Origin: Bacteroidetes bacterium UBA2322
Lineage (GTDB): Bacteria; Bacteroidota; Bacteroidia; Chitinophagales; UBA2359
Assembly: GCA_002345145.1 (NCBI GenBank)
Contig: DDVC01000152.1
Location: forward strand, 4,964 to 21,433
DNA length: 16,470 bases
Reading direction: 5' to 3'
Shown: piece after piece, positions 1 through 5,976 of the stretch
How positions within the stretch are numbered: the stretch's first letter is position 1
Layout: every line of letters starts with the position of its first letter
Translations under genes and position numbers: made by a program
The notes under the pieces: generated by a model
Database searches by the model: none
Told to the model about the DNA's origin: nothing
What the model saw: only the letters and a program-made list of their open reading frames with translations

Positions 1-54
1 AACTCATAACTCATAACTCCTAACTCATAACTCATAACTCCTAACTCATAACTT
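1..54. repeat. heptamer tandem repeat, cut by the window edge
   Basis: Seven complete 7-bp units run from base 1 to 49: AACTCAT, AACTCAT, AACTCCT, then the same triplet of units again, then AACTCAT, then a partial AACTT. The units therefore make a higher-order 21-bp period of about 2.5 copies. The array may continue to the left of the window. It is intergenic and has no visible coding function. Short AT-rich heptamer arrays of this style occur between genes in Bacteroidota, from general recollection. Confidence 0.9.
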
Positions 55-85
55 TTCACTCTTTACCACTTACCATTGGCATTAC

Positions 86-116
86 TTGGCAGTGCGGGTA
101 AATTATGCTAATTTTG
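86..116 (+). promoter_or_regulatory. Bacteroidota-type promoter
   Basis: TTG at 86-88 and TAATTTTG at 109-116 are separated by 20 bp. This fits the Bacteroidota consensus of a -33 TTG and a -7 TAnnTTTG. Transcription would start near 123. The first convincing gene starts at 376, so the product would be a leader of about 250 nt or a separate short RNA. Confidence 0.55.
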
Positions 117-178
117 CAGTTTAAATGCCGTCATTCAGTAAAACATAGGCAAACAGGCGGGCAAGTGAAGGCGAGTTT

Positions 179-198
179 GGGGCTTTACCCCCTTTTTT
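179..198 (+). terminator. weak intrinsic-terminator-like hairpin
   Basis: GGGG (179-182), a 5-nt loop, then CCCC followed by another C and six T (193-198). The stem is only 4 bp but all G-C and is followed by a U-tract. It lies about 60 nt after the predicted start of the 86-116 promoter, so it could end a short RNA or attenuate the leader of the TPR gene. Confidence 0.3.
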
Positions 199-375
199 GT
201 TTGGCAAAGGTAACCAATACTGCCCAAAATTTGTCGGCACACAGCAAATTTAGTTTGGTAAATATGTCGCCCATAAACCTTGCAGTTGCCCAATGAGTTG
301 CTTTATGCAGACATTTTGCATACAAACCGATTTTTAACCATGCGTTTAACCCATTTTTACCATTCTGCGCTGCGT

Positions 376-1434
376 ATGAAACAAGCACACTTCCTATATT
401 TATTCATCGGGTGGATAGTTTTGGCGGTTATGGCTGGTATTACAGGTTGCCGGCAAAACTCCCCGGCATCGGAACAGCAAAACCAAGCCGATGCAGCGGA
501 AGATACCACCGCCGAAATGAGCATCAACAACATACCACAAATTAAACAGCTAACCCAGCGCATCAGCCAAGACTCTGCTAATGCACAGCTCTACTTTTTG
601 CGCGGAAGCGTATATGCCAAAGCTAATGCTCCCAACCTTGCCGCCGCCGATTTTTACCGCGCCCTTGCCATTGACTCGGTAAACAGCCTTTATTACCTTG
701 CCGCCGCCGAAGTGTTTTTTACCAAAACCGACCTCAAAACTGCCATCCGATTGTTGGAAAAAGCCCAAGCACTGCTGCCCGATAGCATGAACATTAAAAC
801 CGAATTGGGCAAATACTATTACTATGTGCAGCAGTATGAGCCGGCTGTTGAAACCCTGCAAAAAGTGATTGCCGCACAGCCCAATAATGCCGCCGCTCTG
901 TTTTGGACAGGCATGACCTACCGCGATAAAAACGAAACCGATAAAGCTATTGATTACCTCAAAAAAGCTACAAAATTTGACCCCGATTTTTACAACGGCT
1001 ACATGGTGCTGGCTAACCTGCTTGCCCAAAAAAATAATCCCGATGCACTCACCCATTACAACAAAGCCCTTGCAATTGACTCACTTAGTATAGAAGCCCT
1101 CTACGGCAAAGCGCTGTTTTTGCAAAATACCGGTAAAACCAAAGATGCATTAGATACGTACCGAAAAATTGTACTCATAGAACCGCAATACCCCGATGCC
1201 CACTACAACACCGGCTATATATACTACAACCAAAATGACTACGAAACCGCCCTCAAAAATTTTAACATAGCCATAAGGGTTTCGCCGGCCTATGCCAAAG
1301 CCTACTATATGCGCGGCTTATGTGCCGAAAAATTGGGCAAAACCGCCGATGCCAAAACCGATTTCCTGAGCGCCCTTAAATTTGACCCCAAACTTACCCT
1401 TGCAGAGGAAGCCTTAAATCGGGTAAATAAGTAA
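376..1434 (+). CDS. TPR-repeat lipoprotein
   Basis: A protein of 352 aa. I start it at ATG 376 rather than at the upstream in-frame ATGs (280, 340), because this start gives a lipoprotein signal: MKQAHFLYLF, a hydrophobic stretch, then a lipobox ITGC with the lipidated Cys near residue 25. A Gln/Ser/Ala-rich linker follows. From about residue 69 to 345 there are eight consecutive 34-residue tetratricopeptide repeats, with recognisable units ending in ALAIDSVNS, AQALLPDSM, VIAAQPNN, ATKFDPDFY, ALAIDSLSI, IVLIEPQYP, AIRVSPAYA and ALKFDPKLT. TPR arrays bind protein partners. The lipid anchor suggests that the array is held at the inner leaflet of the outer membrane or on the periplasmic face, as an assembly or scaffold factor. 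The exact role is not recognisable. The gene stops 90 bp before thrS on the same strand. Confidence 0.88.
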   Translation: MKQAHFLYLFIGWIVLAVMAGITGCRQNSPASEQQNQADAAEDTTAEMSINNIPQIKQLTQRISQDSANAQLYFLRGSVYAKANAPNLAAADFYRALAIDSVNSLYYLAAAEVFFTKTDLKTAIRLLEKAQALLPDSMNIKTELGKYYYYVQQYEPAVETLQKVIAAQPNNAAALFWTGMTYRDKNETDKAIDYLKKATKFDPDFYNGYMVLANLLAQKNNPDALTHYNKALAIDSLSIEALYGKALFLQNTGKTKDALDTYRKIVLIEPQYPDAHYNTGYIYYNQNDYETALKNFNIAIRVSPAYAKAYYMRGLCAEKLGKTADAKTDFLSALKFDPKLTLAEEALNRVNK

Positions 1435-1452
1435 CTTTGCGGGTTATTTTTG
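1432..1452 (+). promoter_or_regulatory. tandem -7 elements upstream of thrS (tentative)
   Basis: Two exact TAnnTTTG matches occur just after the TPR gene: TAACTTTG at 1432-1439, overlapping its stop codon, and TATTTTTG at 1445-1452. Neither has a clear TTG at the expected distance, so the call rests on the -7 boxes alone. If used, the thrS leader would be about 65-80 nt. No T-box-like leader is visible. Confidence 0.3.
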
Positions 1453-1524
1453 ATGCGCAAAAAAACATTCAACAACAAAACAGCAAGCGCCCACATTTGA
1501 TAATTCACAATTTTGAACAGCATA

Positions 1525-3444
1525 ATGATTAACATCACTTTTCCGGATGGCAAAATAAAACAGTACCCCCAAGGAACAACAGGACTGGAAATTGCCAAAT
1601 CTATCAGCAACAGTTTAGAAAAAAAAGTATTAGCCGCTAAGGTAAACGGCGAAGTTTGGGACGCTACCCGACCCATTACCACCGATGCACAGGTAACTTT
1701 CCTTACCTGGGACGATAAAGATGGTAAAAATACCTTCTGGCACTCATCGGCTCACCTTTTGGCAGAAGCCATTCAAACCATTTACCCAAGCGCAAAATTT
1801 ACCATCGGTCCACCCATAGACAACGGGTTTTACTACGATATAGACTTTGGCGGGCATATTCCAAAAGCTGAAGAAATGGAAGCAGTTGAAAAACTGATGC
1901 TTAAACTTGCCGCCCAAAACAACGCCTACCTGCGCCGAAACGTATCTAAAACCGAAGCGCTCCAATTTTACCAAACCAACGAATATAAAACCGAACTGAT
2001 AGACAACCTGCAAGACGGCGATATTACCTTTTATACCCAAGGCGGTTTTGTGGACTTATGCCGCGGTCCCCATATTCCGCACACCGGTTATGTAAAGGCG
2101 GTTAAAGTACTCAACATTGCCGGCGCTTACTGGCGCGGCGATGAAAACCGACCCCAACTTACCCGAATTTACGGCATCAGTTTCCCAAAACAGCAAGACC
2201 TTGATGAGTACCTGCACTTTTTAGAAGAAGCCAAAAACCGCGACCACCGCAAACTGGGCACCCAACTGGGACTGTTTGCTTTTAGCGACCGCGTAGGGCA
2301 GGGCTTACCCCTATGGCTGCCAAAAGGCGCTAAACTGCGCGAGCTGCTCCAGGATTTCCTGCGCAATGAACAGGCTAAACGCGGCTATAAAATGGTACTG
2401 TCGCCCCATATCGGCAAAAAAGACCTCTACGTAACATCGGGGCACTACGCCAAGTATGGTAAAGATTCGTTTCAGCCTATCCATACCCCGCGCGAGGGCG
2501 AAGAGTATTTCCTCAAACCCATGAACTGCCCACACCACTGCGAAATTTACCGCACCCAACAGTATTCTTACCGCGACCTGCCCCTCCGATTGGGAGAATT
2601 TGGCACAGTTTACCGATATGAGCAAAGCGGCGAGCTGAACGGGCTGCTGCGCGTAAGAGGGTTTACCCAAGACGATGCCCACATTTTTTGTACGCCCGAA
2701 CAACTCTTAGACGAATTTAAAAATGTGATTGACTTGGTAACGCTGGTGTTTGGTAAATTAGGTTTTGGCGAGTTTACCGCACAAGTTTCCTTGCGCGACC
2801 AAGAAGACCGCGCCAAATACATAGGCAGCGACGAAAACTGGGAAAAAGCCGAAAACGCCATTATAGAAGCCGCCCGAGATAAGGGCTTAAAAACGGTGAT
2901 AGAATATGGCGAAGCCGCTTTTTATGGTCCTAAACTCGATTTTATGGTGAAAGATGCACTGGGGCGCTCCTGGCAGCTTGGCACCATACAGGTAGATTAC
3001 AACCTGCCCGAACGATTTGAATTGGAATATATAGGCGCTGATAACCAACGCCACAGACCCGTTATGATTCACCGCGCACCTTTTGGGTCGTTTGAACGCT
3101 TTATTGCCGTACTGATAGAAAACTGCGCCGGCAATTTTCCGCTGTGGTTAGCCCCGCAACAAGTAGCCCTGCTACCCATTAGCGAAAAATTTACCGATTA
3201 TGCCCAGCAGGTGTGCCAAACCCTTACCCAAAACGGTTTTAGAGCCGATGTGGACCTGCGAAACGAAAAAATAGGCAGAAAAATACGCGATGCCGCCATG
3301 CAAAAAATACCTTACCAGGTCATCATTGGCGAAAAAGAAGCCGAAGAGCAAACCGTATCAGTGCGCCGCCAGCAGGAAGGTGATAAGGGCGCTATGTCGC
3401 TTGCCCAATTTATGGAGCTTATGCAGTCCGAAATGAAGGATTAA
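1525..3444 (+). CDS. thrS: threonine-tRNA ligase (ThrRS)
   Basis: A cytosolic enzyme of 639 aa that charges tRNA-Thr. I start it at ATG 1525 (MINITFPDGK), the usual Bacteroidota N-terminus, rather than the in-frame TTG at 1513. The order is a TGS domain (about 1-62), the editing domain with its zinc-type site H73-x3-H77 and C179-RGP-H183, the class II catalytic core (about 240-535), and the anticodon-binding domain (about 540-635, from LPISEKF). The catalytic zinc ligands are all present: C335 in MNCPHHC, H386 in DDAHIF and H516 in MIHRAPFGS. Class II motif 2 (RYEQSGEL) and motif 3 (GSFERF) are intact. Both editing and synthesis therefore look functional. The common thrS-infC-rpmI-rplT cluster does not follow here. 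A long hairpin lies immediately downstream. Confidence 0.98.
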   Translation: MINITFPDGKIKQYPQGTTGLEIAKSISNSLEKKVLAAKVNGEVWDATRPITTDAQVTFLTWDDKDGKNTFWHSSAHLLAEAIQTIYPSAKFTIGPPIDNGFYYDIDFGGHIPKAEEMEAVEKLMLKLAAQNNAYLRRNVSKTEALQFYQTNEYKTELIDNLQDGDITFYTQGGFVDLCRGPHIPHTGYVKAVKVLNIAGAYWRGDENRPQLTRIYGISFPKQQDLDEYLHFLEEAKNRDHRKLGTQLGLFAFSDRVGQGLPLWLPKGAKLRELLQDFLRNEQAKRGYKMVLSPHIGKKDLYVTSGHYAKYGKDSFQPIHTPREGEEYFLKPMNCPHHCEIYRTQQYSYRDLPLRLGEFGTVYRYEQSGELNGLLRVRGFTQDDAHIFCTPEQLLDEFKNVIDLVTLVFGKLGFGEFTAQVSLRDQEDRAKYIGSDENWEKAENAIIEAARDKGLKTVIEYGEAAFYGPKLDFMVKDALGRSWQLGTIQVDYNLPERFELEYIGADNQRHRPVMIHRAPFGSFERFIAVLIENCAGNFPLWLAPQQVALLPISEKFTDYAQQVCQTLTQNGFRADVDLRNEKIGRKIRDAAMQKIPYQVIIGEKEAEEQTVSVRRQQEGDKGAMSLAQFMELMQSEMKD

Positions 3445-3458
3445 CCATAACCTTACCT

Positions 3459-3523
3459 GTGGTTGGGTATGGTAATGCCGTTAAAACAAAACAACATACA
3501 TTAACCATTACCACACCCACCAC
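3459..3523 (+). terminator. long imperfect hairpin after thrS
   Basis: Arms 3459-3484 and 3501-3523 with a 16-nt A-rich loop (3485-3500). By hand I count about 22 pairs: GTTAA/TTAAC, a CC bulge, GGTAATG/CATTACC plus T-A, one A-C mismatch, TGGGT/ACCCA, a bulged T, then GTGG/CCAC. It starts 15 nt after the thrS stop. No real U-tract follows, so it could be a non-canonical terminator, a 3'-end stabiliser or an extragenic repeat unit. Confidence 0.5.
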
Positions 3524-3711
3524 TTGTGTTCTTGTATGAGCAACCAACAGGCAGGGTATTCTGCTGCTGACCACCTAACCAAAAATTGGCTTTCACAAAT
3601 AGGGAGTAGAGGATGTGTTACCCTTTACTTTCTACCCGATTTAAAAATATATTGAAATAACAACCAACTGCCCAAAAAAGGCTATTTTTACCCAAAAAAT
3701 TGAGCCCCCTA

Positions 3712-4920
3712 ATGAATTTTATTCTCTTTGACGGCAAAGCACGGCAGCAGTTAATGCCCCTTACCACCACCCGCCCCATAGCCGATATACGATTGGGTAT
3801 TTTAACCATACGCCAAAAATGGGAAACCTATTTCTCTCAAACCACCTCTACCCTTACCGTAAAATACCTTCAGCCACTTTACCCGCTGCATTTAGAGCAG
3901 GATAACGTGTTTATTAACGGCTCCGTGCTGCCAAATGCCTCACTGGCTTACCAAATAGCGCGGCTTCAGCCCAACCATGCCATTACCCACGGCAATACCG
4001 TGCTGGCGCTGCGGGTAGAGGGCAAGTTTCCCAGTCTGCTGCACACTACATCGGGCGAGGTACGACCCATTATTGACGATTTTAAACGGCAGGAGCCCGA
4101 TGCACCTTTCCTTAAAATTAACTACCTCTGGGATATTTACAGCCTAAACGGAGTAGCCATTCAACAAGATTTTGAACTGCTCACTTTAAACCGAACTTCA
4201 GCACCCATTAGCCCTACCAATCAGGTTATTAACCCCGATGCCGTGTTTATTGAGCCGGGCGCAAGTGTGGAGTGTGCCATTCTAAACGCCTCGCAAGGTC
4301 CTATTTATGTGGGCAAAGGAGCAGAAATAATGGAAGGCGCTATTATTAGAGGTTCTTTTGCGCTGGGCGAACATGCTCAGGTAAAAATGGGCGCTAAAAT
4401 TTATACTAATACCACCATAGGCCCTCATTCAAAAGTGGGTGGCGAGGTTAGCAACTCGGTAATTTTGGGCTACTCTAATAAAGCCCACGACGGATTTTTG
4501 GGCAACTCGGTTTTGGGTGAGTGGTGCAATTTGGGTGCCGGCACCAATAACTCTAACCTCAAAAACAATTACAGCGAGGTAAAAATATGGAGTTATGCAC
4601 AGGAGCAATACATTAATACCGGGCAGCAGTTTTGCGGCTTATTTATGGCAGACCACTCTAAATGCAGCATCAATACCATGTTTAATACCGGTACGGTTGT
4701 GGGCGTAGGGTGCAATATCTTTGGCAGTGGTTTTCCACCTAAATATATCCCATCGTTTTCGTGGGGTGGCTCGCAGGGTTTTGTAAGCTACCAGTTTAAC
4801 CAATTTTTGCACACCCTTAAAGCCGTTTATGCACGCCGAAACAAAACCATCTCCGATGCCGAAACCGCTATGCTTAAATACATATTTGAAAAATCAAAAG
4901 TAAACGAATTGTCTATTTAG
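3712..4920 (+). CDS. Bacteroidota GlmU-like UDP-GlcNAc diphosphorylase / GlcN-1-P acetyltransferase
   Basis: A protein of 402 aa starting at ATG 3712 (MNFILFDGK); the in-frame TTG at 3700 is less likely. The N-terminal half is a divergent nucleotidyltransferase. The canonical LAAGxGTRM loop is replaced by FDG..R..LMPLTTTRPIAD.RLGILTI..KWE, typical of the Bacteroidota-specific GlmU family (TIGR03991 by recollection). From about residue 180 the chain becomes hexapeptide repeats of a left-handed beta-helix (VGKGAEIMEGAIIRG, LGEHAQVKMGAKIY). It then has the acetyltransferase-like segment NKAHDGFLGNS and LGEWCNLGAGTNNSN. In this phylum the family is thought to make UDP-N-acetylglucosamine from glucosamine-1-phosphate for peptidoglycan and lipid A. 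That role is inferred from family membership. It is followed 58 bp later by tpiA on the same strand. Confidence 0.88.
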   Translation: MNFILFDGKARQQLMPLTTTRPIADIRLGILTIRQKWETYFSQTTSTLTVKYLQPLYPLHLEQDNVFINGSVLPNASLAYQIARLQPNHAITHGNTVLALRVEGKFPSLLHTTSGEVRPIIDDFKRQEPDAPFLKINYLWDIYSLNGVAIQQDFELLTLNRTSAPISPTNQVINPDAVFIEPGASVECAILNASQGPIYVGKGAEIMEGAIIRGSFALGEHAQVKMGAKIYTNTTIGPHSKVGGEVSNSVILGYSNKAHDGFLGNSVLGEWCNLGAGTNNSNLKNNYSEVKIWSYAQEQYINTGQQFCGLFMADHSKCSINTMFNTGTVVGVGCNIFGSGFPPKYIPSFSWGGSQGFVSYQFNQFLHTLKAVYARRNKTISDAETAMLKYIFEKSKVNELSI

Positions 4921-4941
4921 CCTACTGTTTCTTTATATTTA
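4909..4941 (+). promoter_or_regulatory. possible tpiA promoter
   Basis: TTG at 4909-4911, within the last codons of the preceding gene, and TATATTTA at 4934-4941 (7 of 8 fixed or free positions of TAnnTTTG) with a 22-bp spacer. This predicts a leader of about 30 nt before the ATG at 4979. Co-transcription with the upstream gene is equally possible. Confidence 0.3.
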
Positions 4942-4978
4942 CCCGATACTCATTTACAAGCCAAACACCTTAGTATAT

Positions 4979-5767
4979 ATGCGCCAAAAAATTATTGCCG
5001 GTAACTGGAAAATGCACAAAACACAGGCAGAAGCCTTAGCGTTGTGCCATGAATTACACACCCTGCTCCAACCGCTCAACCTGCCCGAGCAAGTGCGGGT
5101 AGTAGTATGTCCGCCGTTTTTATACTTGGGTCAGGTAAAGCAGTGTCTTGAACACTTAGGCAATCCTGTTATTTACACCGGCGCTCAAAACTGCCACCAG
5201 CAGCCGCAGGGCGCTTATACGGGCGAGGTAGCTGCTCCTATGCTCCAAGCTATGGGCATACCCTACGTTATTTTGGGACACTCAGAAAGACGAGCCTATT
5301 TTGCCGAAACCAATCAACTGCTCAAGGCTAAAACCGATGCCGCTCTTGCCGCCGGACTGCACCCCATTTTCTGCTGTGGCGAACAGGAAGAGCAACGCAA
5401 TGATAGCGCTCATTTTGATACCGTGCGCACCCAGTTAGAACAAAGCCTGTTTCACCTCAGCCCCAGCTTGTTTGAGCAGGTGGTTATTGCTTATGAGCCG
5501 GTTTGGGCTATTGGAACGGGTAAAACCGCACAGCCCTACCAAGCCCAAGAAATGCACGCTTTTATACGGCAGTTGGTAGCAGATAATTACGGTAAAAGCA
5601 TAGCAGAAAATGCCACCATTTTATACGGAGGCAGTTGCAATGCGGCTAATGCCCCTACCCTTTTTACCCAGCCCGATGTGGACGGCGGACTTATAGGCGG
5701 CGCATCGCTTAAAGCGCCCGATTTTGCCGCTATCGTGCAAGCTATGGTGACGTTGGAAAGTGAATAA
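4979..5767 (+). CDS. tpiA: triose-phosphate isomerase
   Basis: A cytosolic glycolytic enzyme of 262 aa that interconverts dihydroxyacetone phosphate and glyceraldehyde-3-phosphate. All catalytic residues are visible: N9 and K11 in GNWKM, H101 in GHSERR, and the general base E173 in AYEPVWAIGTGK, which also carries the mobile loop 6. The phosphate-binding segments LYGGSCNAAN and DGGLIGGASLKA close the TIM barrel. GGSC in place of the more common GGSV is a variant I associate with this phylum. The length is slightly above the usual 250. The gene converges on uvrA, with 209 bp between the two stop codons. Confidence 0.98.
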   Translation: MRQKIIAGNWKMHKTQAEALALCHELHTLLQPLNLPEQVRVVVCPPFLYLGQVKQCLEHLGNPVIYTGAQNCHQQPQGAYTGEVAAPMLQAMGIPYVILGHSERRAYFAETNQLLKAKTDAALAAGLHPIFCCGEQEEQRNDSAHFDTVRTQLEQSLFHLSPSLFEQVVIAYEPVWAIGTGKTAQPYQAQEMHAFIRQLVADNYGKSIAENATILYGGSCNAANAPTLFTQPDVDGGLIGGASLKAPDFAAIVQAMVTLESE

Positions 5768-5879
5768 CGAAAAGTGGGTAGTTTTGGCAGATAGTATCGG
5801 GTAGTTGGTGTGCCAAGCCGCCGTTTATGATGGCTTGGTATAAGGCTATAAATTGGGCGTTTTCCACAAAATGATACAT
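5742..5879 (-). CDS. candidate 45-aa small ORF, unproven
   Basis: On the minus strand an ATG at 5879 opens a 45-codon frame ending at 5742, inside the 3' end of tpiA on the other strand. The product begins MYHFVENAQF and contains ALYQAIINGGLAHQLPD. Codon choice (GCC, CAA, AAC, TAC, GGC) resembles the real genes nearby, and an in-frame stop directly precedes the ATG, so the coding look begins where the frame begins. Against it: the frame also contains the 5811-5840 hairpin, no promoter is clear, and I recognise no family. It could be a remnant of a lost gene. Confidence 0.22.
   Translation of the reverse strand: MYHFVENAQFIALYQAIINGGLAHQLPDTICQNYPLFVIHFPTSP
5811..5840. terminator. hairpin downstream of tpiA
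   Basis: Arms 5811-5819 (TGCCAAGCC) and 5832-5840 (GGCTTGGTA) pair over 9 positions including one G-T, with a 12-nt loop, 43 nt after the tpiA stop. There is no strong U-tract on either strand. It is a possible tpiA terminator, although it also falls within the candidate small ORF. Confidence 0.35.
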
Positions 5880-5914
5880 TTATTCCAAAACAAAGACCCT
5901 AAAACATAGAACAA

Positions 5915-5960
5915 ATCGGCTCTGCCCTGCCGGCAGCCAATACGCCGATGCCGCCTTTTT
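5915..5960. terminator. nested hairpin between convergent tpiA and uvrA
   Basis: ATCGGC (5915-5920) pairs with GCCGAT (5944-5949). The 23-nt loop contains a perfect palindrome CTGCCGGCAG (5927-5936). On the plus strand TTTTT follows at 5956-5960, and on the minus strand the hairpin is followed by TTTGTTCT. Its position just past the uvrA stop suggests a bidirectional or uvrA terminator. Confidence 0.4.
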
Positions 5961-5976
5961 ACTCCGCCAGTCCCTT

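Noticed and set aside
105..296. 63-codon plus-strand frame and an opposing minus-strand frame (185-388) at the left end
   Set aside because: They overlap each other, show no domain or signal, and cover promoter, hairpin and leader sequence. The TPR gene starts more convincingly at 376.
550..1056. 168-codon minus-strand frame inside the TPR gene
   Set aside because: It is the antisense shadow of a repeat-rich gene. The plus strand has a clear domain pattern.
1435..1524. T-box or other riboswitch leader for thrS
   Set aside because: The gap is short, lacks a specifier stem or T-box sequence, and such leaders are not expected in this phylum.
3536..3655. 39-codon plus-strand frame between thrS and the GlmU-like gene, beginning MSNQQAGYSAAD
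   Set aside because: No promoter, no recognisable family and codon use unlike the neighbours (ATA, AGA, GGA). Too short to support.
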